NCBI GenBank assembly: GCA_938040735.1
Contig: CALHYE010000013.1
Coordinates: forward strand, 248,001-312,000
Length of the DNA: 64,000 nucleotides
Direction: 5' to 3'
Origin: an uncultured Bellilinea sp.
GTDB lineage: Bacteria; Chloroflexota; Anaerolineae; Anaerolineales; Anaerolineaceae
The first letter of the stretch is position 1. Each line of letters opens with the position of its first letter. This document shows positions 1-9,081 of the stretch, piece after piece. Under the pieces are notes generated by a model. It was not told where the DNA came from and did no database searches. It saw nothing but the letters and a program-made list of their open reading frames with translations. The translations under genes were made by a program, and so were the position numbers.

Positions 1-172
1 GATAAATGCCGGGTAAAATGCTTATCGGCAGCCAGGTTGCCTGAACCAGTCCAACCCCCGCCAGCGCCAGACTGATGACCGTCCAAAAACCGATCCAGGT
101 CGTAAAAACGCCTGCCCTGCTGGCCGGCCTTGACTCTGCTTGAGGGGCAATAATCTCGGTTAATTCGCTCAA
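1..172 (-). CDS. Membrane protein, N-terminal fragment (runs off left edge)
   Basis: Only the first 57 codons are in the window. The start is read as TTG at 170-172 because a strong AAGGAGG Shine-Dalgarno lies just upstream on the minus strand. The fragment begins with about 20 polar residues (SELTEIIAPQ and so on), followed by a hydrophobic stretch from about residue 24 that looks like a transmembrane helix (TTWIGFWTVISLALAGVGLV). I do not recognise the family. A TATAAT box at 236-241 could serve as its -10 element, without a clear -35. It could equally be an anchored envelope protein or a transporter subunit. Confidence 0.6.
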   Translation of the reverse strand, partial: MSELTEIIAPQAESRPASRAGVFTTWIGFWTVISLALAGVGLVQATWLPISILPGIY

Positions 173-329
173 TTCTTTCCTCCTTGAAGGGAGTGGCACA
201 AAAGCCAATTGTGCAAGAAGGATGCCTACAAAAAAATTATACCAACCCTGTTGAAAAACAACCTTTCAATTCCGCAAAGCCGGCGATATTCGAAGAGATC
301 AATCCTTGCTGAACCGAACAGCCCACCCC

Positions 330-377
330 AAAAAAGCGAGCCCTGTATGGGCTGTGTTTCTTGCCAACAGGGCTCGC
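330..377 (-). terminator. Intrinsic terminator of ppdK
   Basis: A perfect 11-bp inverted repeat (336-346 with 367-377, arm GCGAGCCCTGT) is followed on the minus strand by six T residues (A-run 330-335 on the plus strand). It lies about 50 bases past the ppdK stop codon, which is a textbook rho-independent layout. Confidence 0.9.
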
Positions 378-427
378 AAAGCGTTTGACGACTTTTCAGA
401 TGGGTCTTCGACCTCTTTGGGGGGATA

Positions 428-3196
428 CTAGGCAGCGTGTTTCAAAGCAGCATGAGCAGCCGCCAGACGGGCAACCGGCACCCGGAAGGGCGAGCAGGAG
501 ACGTAGTTATTCCCAACCAGATGGCAAAATTCAATCGAGTTCGGGTCGCCGCCGTGTTCACCGCAGATGCCTACTTCCAGATCGGGACGAGTGGTACGAC
601 CGTCTGCAACGGCAATTTGCATCAAGCGGCCTACCCCATCGCGATCCAAGGTCTGGAAGGGATTTTTGGGCAGGACACCTTGTTCCACATAAGTAACCAG
701 AAAACTGCGCTCGGCATCATCCCGGCTGTAACCAAAGGTCATTTGGGTGAGGTCGTTAGTGCCAAAGGAGAAAAATTCGGCAATCTCAGCAATTTCCGCG
801 GCGGTAACTGCTGCACGCGGGATCTCGATCATCGTGCCAAACTTATAAGGGAAGGATACACCTTTCTCCTTCATCACTTCACGGGCAATTTCTTCCAGCC
901 GCGGCTGAATGACCTTCAACTCGTTGACATGGCCGGTGAGCGGGATCATCACTTCGGGCTTGGCATGCACACCCTTGAGGGTGACGTTGGCGGCCGCCTC
1001 AAAAATGGCGCGCACCTGCATTTCAACAATTTCGGGCATGACAATGCTCAAACGCACTCCGCGCAAACCCATCATCGGATTGCTCTCGTGCATGGCTTCT
1101 ACGGCCTGAAGCATGTGTTCCAATTCCACGACCTCTTTGGGTTCGCCTTTCCCCAACACATATCCGGCCAGGGCTTCAATGCGTTTGGTGATGATTTGTT
1201 CTTCAAGGTCTTTGGCAGCCGGCAGGAACTCATGCAGCGGCGGGTCAATCAGGCGGATGATTACCGGATACCCATCCATTGCGGTGAACAAGCCTTCAAA
1301 ATCGGCCCTCTGAAAGGGCAGCAACTCATCCAGGGCAGCCTTGCGTTCTTCGGAAGTCTTCGCCAGAATCATCCGCTGAACGATGGGCAAGCGTTCCTGT
1401 TCAAAGAACATGTGCTCGGTACGGCACAAACCAATCCCTTTGGCGCCGTAAGCGCGCGCCCGTTGGGCGTCTTTTGGGTAGTCGGCGTTTGCCCAAACTT
1501 GCAAACCGGTTGTTGGAGAGCCATTGACACTCTTGCGAATACCGGGCCGGGCGCAAATTTCATCTGCCCAATCCAGAAGGGTTAACAAATCGGTTTGTTC
1601 TTCCAAAGAGGGGGAAGTCATCGGCAGTTTACCAAGGAAAACCTCGCCCGTACCGCCATCCAGCGAAATCCACTCCCCTTCTTTGACAACCTTGCCGTCC
1701 ACTTCCATCTGGCGTTTGTCCAGATCAATGCGCACGCTCGCCGCACCCACAATACAAGGCACACCAAACTGGCGAGCAACCACGGCAGCGTGCGAAGTCG
1801 CACCGCCCTCACTGGTAAGAATGCCTTTGGCAGCCAGCATACCATGAACATCATCCGGTTTGGTGAACGGACGCACCATGATCACATCCTGATGATATTC
1901 TTTGTTCATCTTTTCGGCAGTGTCGGCATCAAAATAGACCTGACCGACCGCCGCGCCGGGCGAGGCATTCACGCCGCTGGCGAAGTAACGGCCATCGGTT
2001 TTGGCTTTTTTGATGGTTTCAGGATCAAACTGGGGGTGCAGCAGCGTATCTACATTTTCAGGGCTAACCCGTTTGACGGCTTCCTCCCGCGAAATAATGC
2101 CTTCGTTGGCCATATCCACGGCGATCTTAACCGCCGCTTTGGCAGTTCGCTTTCCATTGCGGGTTTGGAGCATCCACAGTTTACCGCGTTCAATGGTAAA
2201 TTCCATATCCTGCATATCGCGGTAGTGGCGTTCCAACTTATCACAAATTTCGAGGAATTCTCGGTAGCAATCGGGCATGTCCCGTTCCAGATTCTCGATC
2301 TTTTCGGTATTGCGGATACCCGCAACCACATCTTCACCCTGGGCGTTGAGCAGGTAATCGCCGTAAAGTTTCTTTTCGCCCGTAGCCGGGTTGCGAGTAA
2401 ACGCCACCCCGGTACCGGAGTCATTGCCCATATTACCGAAAACCATGGTGACAATGTTGACCGCCGTGCCCAAGTCATCGGGGATATTGGTCGCGCGGCG
2501 ATAATCAACCGCCCGTTTACCATTCCATGACTTGAAGACCGCCTCGGTTGCCAGTCTCAATTGCTCAAACGGGTCCATGGGGAAGTCAAAACCCAGCTCT
2601 TTGCGAACCACCCCTTTGAAAATTACGGTCAGTTCCTTCAAGTCTTCAGCGGTCAGGTCGGTATCCAGCCTGGCGCCCTTTTCACGCTTGAACTCTTCCA
2701 ACACATCCTCAAAAGATTCATCCGGCATGCCCAGAACCACCGCACCGAACATCTGAATCAAACGGCGGTATGAGTCATAAACAAAGCGTTCGTTATTGGT
2801 CAAACGAATCATCGCCAGAGCGGTTTCATCATTTAAACCAATGTTGAGGACGGTATCCATCATGCCCGGCATGGAGAATTTAGCCCCCGAGCGGCAAGAA
2901 ACCAGCAAGGGATTATCGCTACCGCCAAACTTCTTACCGGAAAGCCGCTCAACCTCCTTAAGGGCTTCCAACATCTGCTCCCACATTCCTTCCGGGAATT
3001 TGCCGCCCGCCGCCAGATAAGCGTTACAGGCTTCGGTGGTGACGGTGAAACCCGGAGGAACCGGTACACCCAGTCGGGTCATGTCAGCCAGGTTCGCGCC
3101 TTTGCCCCCCAACAGCCCCCGCACTGCATCCCAATCGCCGCCCACATACTTTTCGGCGGCATCTAATTCATTGAACAAATATACCCATTTCTTCAT
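428..3196 (-). CDS. ppdK: Pyruvate, phosphate dikinase
   Basis: Cytosolic enzyme interconverting pyruvate + ATP + Pi and PEP + AMP + PPi, used by many anaerobes in PPi-linked glycolysis or gluconeogenesis. The 922 residues show the full three-part layout: an N-terminal nucleotide-grasp domain (LLGGKGANLADM near residue 30; ALAMIRLTNNERF near 126), a central phosphohistidine domain with GGATSHAA around residues 464-471 (His469 as catalytic His; the family more often has GGMTSHAA), and a C-terminal PEP/pyruvate barrel ending in the GICGEHGGDP region. Length suits the family (about 870-920). The start ATG has GGAGG about 11 bases upstream. It is a single-gene unit with its own promoter and a strong terminator, divergent from a receiver-domain protein. 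Confidence 0.97.
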   Translation of the reverse strand: MKKWVYLFNELDAAEKYVGGDWDAVRGLLGGKGANLADMTRLGVPVPPGFTVTTEACNAYLAAGGKFPEGMWEQMLEALKEVERLSGKKFGGSDNPLLVSCRSGAKFSMPGMMDTVLNIGLNDETALAMIRLTNNERFVYDSYRRLIQMFGAVVLGMPDESFEDVLEEFKREKGARLDTDLTAEDLKELTVIFKGVVRKELGFDFPMDPFEQLRLATEAVFKSWNGKRAVDYRRATNIPDDLGTAVNIVTMVFGNMGNDSGTGVAFTRNPATGEKKLYGDYLLNAQGEDVVAGIRNTEKIENLERDMPDCYREFLEICDKLERHYRDMQDMEFTIERGKLWMLQTRNGKRTAKAAVKIAVDMANEGIISREEAVKRVSPENVDTLLHPQFDPETIKKAKTDGRYFASGVNASPGAAVGQVYFDADTAEKMNKEYHQDVIMVRPFTKPDDVHGMLAAKGILTSEGGATSHAAVVARQFGVPCIVGAASVRIDLDKRQMEVDGKVVKEGEWISLDGGTGEVFLGKLPMTSPSLEEQTDLLTLLDWADEICARPGIRKSVNGSPTTGLQVWANADYPKDAQRARAYGAKGIGLCRTEHMFFEQERLPIVQRMILAKTSEERKAALDELLPFQRADFEGLFTAMDGYPVIIRLIDPPLHEFLPAAKDLEEQIITKRIEALAGYVLGKGEPKEVVELEHMLQAVEAMHESNPMMGLRGVRLSIVMPEIVEMQVRAIFEAAANVTLKGVHAKPEVMIPLTGHVNELKVIQPRLEEIAREVMKEKGVSFPYKFGTMIEIPRAAVTAAEIAEIAEFFSFGTNDLTQMTFGYSRDDAERSFLVTYVEQGVLPKNPFQTLDRDGVGRLMQIAVADGRTTRPDLEVGICGEHGGDPNSIEFCHLVGNNYVSCSPFRVPVARLAAAHAALKHAA

Positions 3197-3267
3197 GTTT
3201 TCTTTAACCTCCAGAAATTATTTAACCCCTTGAAGGGGATAATTCGTCCTGAGCCCTTAATCCGGAA

Positions 3268-3276
3268 ATTCTACCA
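3268..3276 (-). promoter_or_regulatory. Extended -10 promoter element for ppdK
   Basis: On the minus strand the bases read TGGTAGAAT, an extended -10 (TGn plus TAGAAT), about 72 bases before the ppdK start. The -35 region is poor (CCGAAA at 17-bp spacing), as expected for extended -10 promoters. A 13-base near-palindrome CCCCTTGAAGGGG at 3226-3238 lies between this box and the Shine-Dalgarno and might be an operator. Confidence 0.5.
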
Positions 3277-3412
3277 CAAATTTCGCGTTTTTTCGGTAGG
3301 ATCATCCGCACTTGACTGGTCAAATCATCTTTTCATTTGTAAAGAAGTTGAAAGGATAAAAAACCATAAGTTCGCTGATAATAGGGGTGTAATCAATGCA
3401 AAGGAGATGCGA

Positions 3413-3808
3413 ATGAAGATACTGGTCATTGATGACGACCCTGCCATGACGGAATTACTTTCCACCTTGTTGAGGACCATTCCTGCGCAGGTCATCGCCG
3501 CAAATTCGGGTCAGGAGGGGGTGGATCAGACCGAGAAAGAAAAACCCGATATCGTCATTCTTGACCTGATGATGCCGGAAATGGACGGATGGCAGGTTTG
3601 TAAACACATCCGTGAATTCAGCAGCATTCCGATTCTGATTCTCTCCGCGTTGGATCACCCCGGCATGGTTGCGACTGCACTGGATGCCGGAGCCGATGAT
3701 TACTTAATCAAACCTGTATCCAGCAGTATGTTAATTGCCCGCATCAACACTTTGCTGCGGCGCAGCAAACCCGTTCCTTCCAACATAGCCGCCACCAGCG
3801 CTACCTGA
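3413..3808 (+). CDS. Receiver-only (CheY-like) response regulator
   Basis: 131 residues forming one REC domain and a short tail. The phosphorylation pocket is intact: acidic triplet at 7-9 (VIDDDP), phospho-acceptor Asp51 (ILDLMMPEMDG), Ser78 in the Thr/Ser position, and Lys100 (YLIKP). There is no output domain, so it would act through protein contacts, as CheY- or Spo0F-like proteins do. The start is chosen at 3413 because AAGGAG (3401-3406) lies 6 bases before it. An in-frame ATG at 3407 abuts the Shine-Dalgarno and is less likely. No histidine kinase is encoded nearby; the partner must be elsewhere. Confidence 0.88.
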   Translation: MKILVIDDDPAMTELLSTLLRTIPAQVIAANSGQEGVDQTEKEKPDIVILDLMMPEMDGWQVCKHIREFSSIPILILSALDHPGMVATALDAGADDYLIKPVSSSMLIARINTLLRRSKPVPSNIAATSAT

Positions 3809-3922
3809 ACAGAACCTACTTTTTTTGTAGTAAAATTCACACACCCCATTTTGACCGGGATGTTCAATCGAATATCCTTGTTTTGCTTTCAAGGGAAATC
3901 CTCAAAATAAGGAGCTATTCTC

Positions 3923-4219
3923 GTGCAAACCTGTTCACTTTGCTACACACAGTCACCCGATACAGCCCTGGAATGTCAAAACTGCGGTGCGAACCTGCGC
4001 CAATTTTCAGTGAGCGCTGTGGCGCTCAAAAAATTACAGGAAAATCCTCGCGTCCGCGATATTCGACTGGTGGTAGATGATGATGCCTGCCCGGTTTGTC
4101 AATCCATGGCGGCCACCTATCCCAAAGATCAAGTGCCGGCTCTCCCAATTGACGGCTGCTCCAGTCCAAACGGCTGCCGTTGTTTTTATGAACCCATGCT
4201 GACCGAAATTTTCCCCTAA
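3923..4219 (+). CDS. Small double zinc-ribbon protein, function unknown
   Basis: 98 residues from a GTG start at 3923, with AAGGAG 8-13 bases upstream. The first knuckle pair is Cys4-x2-Cys7 with Cys18-x2-Cys21 (CSLC ... CQNC). A second set of cysteines follows: CPVC near residue 56 and GCSSPNGCRC near residue 79. The spacing suggests two zinc sites. There is no catalytic motif. Proteins like this are often RNA-, ribosome- or protein-binding adaptors, but that is a family-level generality. It is 114 bases downstream of the receiver gene and convergent with the hydrolase gene. Confidence 0.75.
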   Translation: MQTCSLCYTQSPDTALECQNCGANLRQFSVSAVALKKLQENPRVRDIRLVVDDDACPVCQSMAATYPKDQVPALPIDGCSSPNGCRCFYEPMLTEIFP

Positions 4220-4225
4220 ACCCCT

Positions 4226-4999
4226 TCAACAACCATTGGCAGCGCAAATCAATTGATACAGCGCTTCGGCTGTTTTTTGCGGGCTTTCCATCATCGGGAT
4301 ATGTCCCGCCTCCGGAATTTCAATTAACCACCCTTTGTTAACCAATTTGATCATCGAGTGCGCTCTTTCAAGCGGGATCAACTGATCCTTCGCGCCGGCA
4401 ATCGCAAGTATCGGCGCTTGAATTTCGGGCAGCCAGAGATTGGCATCCTGCCGGTCTGCCATGGCCTTCAAAGCGGCTATCGCCACAGCTGAATCACAGC
4501 CCAAGATCATTTGATTGAGTTGTTGTTGAATTTCCATATCCTCACTCAATTTGGGCGGCATACCGTCTGCAATGTAACGGATGCCCCGACTGCGGACTTC
4601 GCGGGCGGTAATCAACCGCGCCTGACGGCGCTCTGGGGTGTCCGCATCTGCCTGAGAGGCCACCAAAGCAAGACCCTTAAGCCGGTGAGGATAAGCGTGG
4701 GCAAATTCCAGAGCAACATACCCCCCCATCGAGTGACCAGCGATCACAGCTTTTTCGATAGTAAGACGGTCTAGCAGCCGCAAAATATCGGCTGCCAGCA
4801 AACGCATCGAGTAACCTTCCACTTCGCGGGGAGATTCCCCAAAACCGCGCAGGTCAGGGATGATCAGACGCGCTTTTTTCTCCAGGAAAGGGACAATCGG
4901 GTACCAAATGCGGCGATTGAGAGGAAAACCGTGGATCAATACCAGTGGGATTCCCTCACCGTGCTCTTCTACGGCTAAATCAATTGTCTTCAATTCCAT
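4226..4999 (-). CDS. Alpha/beta-hydrolase fold protein
   Basis: 257 residues, the usual length for the fold. The nucleophile elbow GHSMGG places Ser90 as nucleophile; Asp205 (GAKDQLIP) and His233 (EAGHIPMMESP) complete the triad. The oxyanion motif LIHGFPLN is near residue 21. The substrate cannot be told from sequence; relatives include esterases, haloalkane dehalogenase-like and 3-oxoadipate enol-lactonase-like enzymes. The start overlaps the end of cca by 20 bases, so it is the last gene of the tdk-hpt-cca unit and probably translationally coupled. Confidence 0.85.
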   Translation of the reverse strand: MELKTIDLAVEEHGEGIPLVLIHGFPLNRRIWYPIVPFLEKKARLIIPDLRGFGESPREVEGYSMRLLAADILRLLDRLTIEKAVIAGHSMGGYVALEFAHAYPHRLKGLALVASQADADTPERRQARLITAREVRSRGIRYIADGMPPKLSEDMEIQQQLNQMILGCDSAVAIAALKAMADRQDANLWLPEIQAPILAIAGAKDQLIPLERAHSMIKLVNKGWLIEIPEAGHIPMMESPQKTAEALYQLICAANGC

Positions 5000-6521
5000 G
5001 ATTTTCCGTTCCTTCTCCCAATGGATGATCCGTTAGGAGCAATTCTACCAGATTAAGCGCCTCGTTAACGGTGTGAATTTGTCCAGCCGCCTGCGCTTCA
5101 CGGACATTTTCCAGTAATCTGCCCAGTTGAGGTCCGGGTTTCAATCCAAACTGTCTCATGAGGTCATCGCCGTTGATTAAGCGTGGCGGCGAAATCGTCT
5201 CTGCGCGTTTTTCAAACCAGGCTTCCAGTAATTGCCGGCATACGGTCAGTTCCCTCTCCCATCGGGCCGGGGGGATGCCGATACCATAAGTTGCCAGCGT
5301 ATCCGCCAGCGAGAGCAGACAAAGATCCACGCCGCTATCTTCTAATCTTCGAAAGTAACGATAGATACTCCGCCGGCTGACTTCATTGCTTGTTGATGCC
5401 AAATGATGAACACGCATGTGCTCTTTGACCAAAAGAGTTACTCGCTCTATTTCAGGATTGGAAAGGGCAAAGCGACGGGCAATTTTTTCAGCCATCTCGG
5501 CCCCGTAATGATCATGATTGAGAAAGCGAATTCGGCCATCCGCCTGTTCTTCCTGTGTCAGCGGTTTTCCGATGTCATGAAGCAAAGCAGTAAAAAAGAG
5601 TAATCCACGCAAGCTGCGTTCCGCGTGAACGGGAGTAGAAAAATGGGTTTGTAAATGAGACCGGTAACGCCCAAGACCGAGCGAAGCCATGCCTGCAAGC
5701 AGGTTTTCCCCCTTGATAAACTCAGGGCCGAAAACCAGCAGGTCATAAAGTTCCTCCAGCCACCGCAGGGTTTCCAGGGTATGTTCCCACACCGGCAGCG
5801 TGTGAGGCGTAGTTTGGCGCACCCCTTTGGTTTGTTTCAATTCAGGAATGAGAACATCGAGCGCGCCGACTCGATCGATCAAACGGATGGCGGTGTGAAT
5901 TTGTCTGCCGCTCAACATTTTGAAGAACTCATCCCGCTGTCTCTCCATCGAGCATTTGGGCAACAACCCCACCGCAGACCGAAGCAAGTCAATCGTTTGC
6001 TTCTCAATTTGAAATTCCAACTGCAAGGAAAAACGGATGGCACGCAGCACGCGCACCGCATCCTGCTCAAAAGAATTCTCGCGGCAAGCCCTCAAGTACT
6101 TTTTTCGCAAGTCCAGGATACCATTCAGCGGATCAAGGATGCGGTCCTCCTGTAAAAGATCAATCGCCATGGCGTTGATGGTAAAATCACGGGCTTTCAA
6201 ATCCTGCTCGATTTGAAAACCGCGCATCCTTGCAAAATCGAGGTAGTAGCGCTCGCCGGACGATTTTTGCATAATGACCCGCGCTGTCTTTCGTTCATCG
6301 TCCAAAACATAAAAAGCCGCGTTTAGTTCCCTCGCTATCTGGCGCGCCACGTGAATAGCATCCCCGCTGACCACAAAATCAAAATCATGGCTGGGATGGC
6401 CAAGCAGAAGATCCCGAATGCAGCCGCCCACCAGATAAATGCGCTGGTTTGGGTGAGCCTGACGGCGCACTACCTGATGAACCGCAGCATCGGGAAATAA
6501 ACCGTCCAGTGTAATTAACAT
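4980..6521 (-). CDS. cca: CCA tRNA nucleotidyltransferase / poly(A) polymerase-type enzyme with HD domain
   Basis: Adds or repairs the 3-prime CCA of tRNAs. The 513-residue protein starts with the class II nucleotidyltransferase head: LVGGCIRDLLLG near residues 30-41, the metal-binding DxD at Asp46/Asp48 (HDFDFVV), and RDFTINAMA near 111. A tRNA-binding helical region follows, then an HD phosphohydrolase domain (LLHDIGKP, His315-Asp316). The HD domain supports a CCA-adding enzyme with 2-prime,3-prime-phosphatase-like activity, although CC- or A-adding specificity cannot be read by eye. It starts 12 bases after hpt ends. Confidence 0.9.
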   Translation of the reverse strand: MLITLDGLFPDAAVHQVVRRQAHPNQRIYLVGGCIRDLLLGHPSHDFDFVVSGDAIHVARQIARELNAAFYVLDDERKTARVIMQKSSGERYYLDFARMRGFQIEQDLKARDFTINAMAIDLLQEDRILDPLNGILDLRKKYLRACRENSFEQDAVRVLRAIRFSLQLEFQIEKQTIDLLRSAVGLLPKCSMERQRDEFFKMLSGRQIHTAIRLIDRVGALDVLIPELKQTKGVRQTTPHTLPVWEHTLETLRWLEELYDLLVFGPEFIKGENLLAGMASLGLGRYRSHLQTHFSTPVHAERSLRGLLFFTALLHDIGKPLTQEEQADGRIRFLNHDHYGAEMAEKIARRFALSNPEIERVTLLVKEHMRVHHLASTSNEVSRRSIYRYFRRLEDSGVDLCLLSLADTLATYGIGIPPARWERELTVCRQLLEAWFEKRAETISPPRLINGDDLMRQFGLKPGPQLGRLLENVREAQAAGQIHTVNEALNLVELLLTDHPLGEGTENHGIEDN

Positions 6522-6533
6522 TCCAGCAGGGCT

Positions 6534-7091
6534 TTATCCTTCGCGATAGCGATTTTCATCTACTACCCCTACAAAAGGCAAATTCCGGTACAATTCATCT
6601 AAATCTAATCCGTACCCAAACACAAATTTATTGGGAATGGTAAAGCCAACATAGCGCAGCGGCACATAAACTTCCCGCCGTTCACTTTTATCCAGCAAAG
6701 TACACACACACAAACTGCGCGGTTTTCGGGCAGAGAGCAAATCTAACACCGATGCCAGAGTTCTACCGCTGTCAATAATATCCTCCACTAAAATGACATC
6801 CTTGTCATGGATGTTCATATTCAAATCAAGAGTAATCCGCACCTGGCCGGTGGATTCGCGTTTTCCACTCCCATACGATGAAACTGCCATAAACTCAACC
6901 GCATGGGGGACGGTGATATGCCGGATTAGGTCGCTGAGGAAAAGCACGCCGCCGCGCAGGATACAAATTAAAACCAACGCATCTGAGTCGCGGTAATCAT
7001 GACTGATGAGTGATCCCAATTCGGCAACCCGTTTTTGGAGCGCTTCCGGTTCAATCAACACCTCTGCAAGAAAATCTTTGTAATTCCGCAT
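6534..7091 (-). CDS. hpt: Hypoxanthine phosphoribosyltransferase
   Basis: Purine salvage: hypoxanthine or guanine + PRPP gives IMP or GMP. 185 residues from ATG 7091, chosen because GAGGAGG sits 4-10 bases upstream; a GTG seven codons earlier has no such site. The PRPP loop reads VILVEDIIDSGRTL (about residues 101-114), and the ILRGGVLF segment near residue 43 is the family pyrophosphate-binding loop. Next to thymidine kinase and in a genome region rich in purine-catabolic genes, it completes nucleobase reuse. Confidence 0.95.
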   Translation of the reverse strand: MRNYKDFLAEVLIEPEALQKRVAELGSLISHDYRDSDALVLICILRGGVLFLSDLIRHITVPHAVEFMAVSSYGSGKRESTGQVRITLDLNMNIHDKDVILVEDIIDSGRTLASVLDLLSARKPRSLCVCTLLDKSERREVYVPLRYVGFTIPNKFVFGYGLDLDELYRNLPFVGVVDENRYREG

Positions 7092-7112
7092 AACTTCCTC
7101 CTCTGGGCACAA

Positions 7113-7685
7113 TCAAAAGCGCGGCACTTCGTGATGCTGGCGGCAGCGGGCTTCATACATTTCGGAAGCTCCGACGATAATGACCGGGTCATCGTATCGG
7201 GCCGGTTTTCCGTTCACCAACCGCTGCGTTCGAGAAGCCGGCTCACCGCATACCATACAAATCGCTTGCAGTTTATCCACCTTTTCGGCTACAGCCATCA
7301 GCACCGGCATACAACCAAAAGGTTCACCGCGGAAATCGGTATCCAAACCGGCTACAATCACCCGAATACCCCGGTCAGCCAGATGTTGAACAATGGTAGT
7401 GATTTCGTCATCGAAAAATTGAGCCTCATCCACCGCCACAACGGTTGTATCTTCCTCCAGAAAATTGAGAATCTCAGCTGCCCGCTGAATTGGGATGGCA
7501 TGAAAAGCCGTCCCTGCGTGAGAGGTAACCTGTTCGCTATGATAGCGGTTATCAATCACCGGTTTGAACACCTGAACCTTCTGGCGGGCAATCGTCGCCC
7601 TTCGTAAACGGCGGATCATTTCATCCGTCTTACCGCTGAACATTGAACCCGTGATGACTTCAATGGATCCTGAATGATGTTTCAT
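7113..7685 (-). CDS. tdk: Thymidine kinase (type II, zinc-containing)
   Basis: Phosphorylates thymidine or deoxyuridine with ATP. The 190-residue protein has the P-loop GSMFSGKT (13-20), the Walker B/catalytic segment VDEAQFF (Asp86-Glu87), the lasso-forming zinc ligands CMVC near 143 and CRQHH near the C-terminus, and the substrate-loop segment near [18 protein letters not shown]. The ATG has GAGGAGCTC directly before it. First gene of the tdk-hpt-cca-hydrolase unit. Confidence 0.95.
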   Translation of the reverse strand: MKHHSGSIEVITGSMFSGKTDEMIRRLRRATIARQKVQVFKPVIDNRYHSEQVTSHAGTAFHAIPIQRAAEILNFLEEDTTVVAVDEAQFFDDEITTIVQHLADRGIRVIVAGLDTDFRGEPFGCMPVLMAVAEKVDKLQAICMVCGEPASRTQRLVNGKPARYDDPVIIVGASEMYEARCRQHHEVPRF

Positions 7686-7759
7686 GAGCTCCTCAACAGG
7701 ATGGGATAGGATAGTCTGATTTTACTCCAACTTCACTCCTGTTACACAACCCCCAAATT

Positions 7760-7787
7760 AAAAAATTCAGCCCCTTTCGGGGCTGAA
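7760..7787 (-). terminator. Intrinsic terminator after the rplU-rpmA-rpmE unit
   Basis: A 9-bp stem (TTCAGCCCC with GGGGCTGAA, 7766-7787) closed by a GAAA tetraloop in the RNA is followed on the minus strand by six T residues (7760-7765). It lies 26 bases past the rpmE stop codon. Confidence 0.93.
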
Positions 7788-7812
7788 GGCTCAATTTCAT
7801 TCAGCGATTGAT

Positions 7813-8289
7813 TTAGACAACAATATCCTCAGCAGCGGCGGGTAATTCATAACCCAGCTGGCGCAGGCGCTTTTTCAAGTCAATCAACGATTTGCGGCCA
7901 AATCCTTCCACCGCCAGCAGAGAGGCTTCACCCTCCGCCAGTTTTTCTAAGACCTGACCGACGGTTGTCAGACCGGCTTTAATCAATGCCTCGGTTGGGC
8001 GGTTACCCAATTCCAATTCCGCCACCGGGCGGGCCGGAGAAGTGCGCGCCATTTCGCGGGCTTTCTGGGTTTCCACAAATTCCTGGCGTGCCTGCAGACG
8101 CTTGTAGAAGCGGTCAACCTGCCCTTCCATGTCCAGAATACGTTGCTGCTGGCCGGTGAAGAATGGATGGCACTTCGAGCAAACCTCGGTGCGGATTTCT
8201 TTCCGGGTTGAACCGGTACGCCAGGTATTCCCACAGGCGCAAATCACCAAAGCATCCGGATAATAAGTCGGGTGAATACCCTTCTTCAT
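7813..8289 (-). CDS. rpmE: Ribosomal protein L31 fused to an RNA polymerase alpha-CTD-like HhH domain
   Basis: Residues 1 to about 68 are bacterial L31 of the zinc-binding type, with four ligands at Cys17, Cys19, Cys37 and Cys40 (CACG ... CSKC) and the HPFFTG signature. Normal L31 ends near residue 70. Here a linker (about 69-86) leads into residues 87-150, which read like the C-terminal domain of RNA polymerase alpha: [20 protein letters not shown] and [15 protein letters not shown]. Positions matching alpha-CTD Arg265, Gly296, Lys298 and Ser299 appear as Arg97, Gly131, Lys133 and Ser134; Asn268 appears as Glu. Third gene after rplU and rpmA. The extension could contact rRNA, DNA or a partner protein. 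Confidence 0.9.
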   Translation of the reverse strand: MKKGIHPTYYPDALVICACGNTWRTGSTRKEIRTEVCSKCHPFFTGQQQRILDMEGQVDRFYKRLQARQEFVETQKAREMARTSPARPVAELELGNRPTEALIKAGLTTVGQVLEKLAEGEASLLAVEGFGRKSLIDLKKRLRQLGYELPAAAEDIVV

Positions 8290-8369
8290 TTTCGTCTCAC
8301 CTTTCTATGTAAAATACCCTTGCCTTCGACAGAAACCAAACGTTCAGCGATGCAAGAGCCTTGAAATTG

Positions 8370-8633
8370 CTATTCAGCCTCTACCGGCATCACACTGACG
8401 CGCTTCCGGCCATTGGGCAAAGTTTCAAAAACCACCACCCCGTCAGCGGTAGCAAACAAAGTGTCATCTCTGCCAATACCCACATTTAAACCGGGTTTAA
8501 TGCGTGTACCGCGCTGGCGCACCAGAATATTTCCGGAGAGAACCACCTGACCGGCAAAGCGCTTCACGCCGAGGCGCTGCGCGTTGCTGTCGCGTCCATT
8601 TCGACTGGAACCACCACCTTTTTTATGTGCCAT
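8370..8633 (-). CDS. rpmA: 50S ribosomal protein L27
   Basis: 87 residues, full length. It begins [20 protein letters not shown], the conserved N-terminus that reaches the peptidyl transferase centre, and contains [15 protein letters not shown] and [12 protein letters not shown], all standard L27. No Firmicute-type N-terminal cleavage extension is present. The gene starts 5 bases after rplU stops, the usual rplU-rpmA pairing. Confidence 0.97.
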   Translation of the reverse strand: MAHKKGGGSSRNGRDSNAQRLGVKRFAGQVVLSGNILVRQRGTRIKPGLNVGIGRDDTLFATADGVVVFETLPNGRKRVSVMPVEAE

Positions 8634-8638
8634 TGCGC

Positions 8639-8956
8639 TTACTCCACAAGAATAGAATCGACCTTCAACCGGGTATATTGCTGGCGATGCCCCGTTTTAA
8701 CGCGGATGCGTTTTTTGGGACGATACTTGAAGACAACAATTTTCTTTCCCTTGATATGTTCTTCGACTGTCGTCTTCACCTGAGCGCCTTTTACGGTAGG
8801 CTGACCAACCAGAACTTTGTCGTCCTCGACGACAAGCAACACGGTATCCAGCGTAACTTGATCGCCGGGTTGATTGCTCAGCCGATCCACTTCAATCGCT
8901 GAGCCTTCGACGGCTCTGTACTGTTTGCCGCCACTTTCCACAATTGCGTACTTCAT
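8639..8956 (-). CDS. rplU: 50S ribosomal protein L21
   Basis: 105 residues starting [14 protein letters not shown], the family signature, and ending in the basic [19 protein letters not shown] segment. ATG 8956 is preferred over an in-frame TTG at 8971 because GGAG lies 9 bases before the ATG and because L21 homologues start at MYAI/MKYAI. A leader of roughly 120 bases separates it from its promoter and contains GC-rich inverted repeats (for example GCCCC near 9064 with GGGGC near 9047). This may be an autoregulatory r-protein leader, but I cannot fold it here. Confidence 0.96.
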   Translation of the reverse strand: MKYAIVESGGKQYRAVEGSAIEVDRLSNQPGDQVTLDTVLLVVEDDKVLVGQPTVKGAQVKTTVEEHIKGKKIVVFKYRPKKRIRVKTGHRQQYTRLKVDSILVE

Positions 8957-9081
8957 CGTTTTCGTCTCCAATCTTCACTTCGCCGCCGCACCTGCGCTGT
9001 CTATCGGTACGCCGATGCACGGGTAAGTTGGGGTACAGTTTTTCGCCCCAGCGCAACTTCAGCCGGGGCTTTTGCGGCGTT

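Noticed and set aside
437-1585. Long open frame on the plus strand opposite ppdK (and similar long antisense frames at 26292-27647 and 28047-29075)
   Set aside because: Each lies fully opposite a convincing conserved gene, shows no family motif or ribosome site, and is the kind of frame that codon bias produces on the other strand.
181-3238. Shared CCTTGAAGG palindrome at 183-191 and 3228-3236 as a common operator
   Set aside because: A 9-base match twice in 3 kb, one copy overlapping a Shine-Dalgarno, is too weak to claim a regulon.
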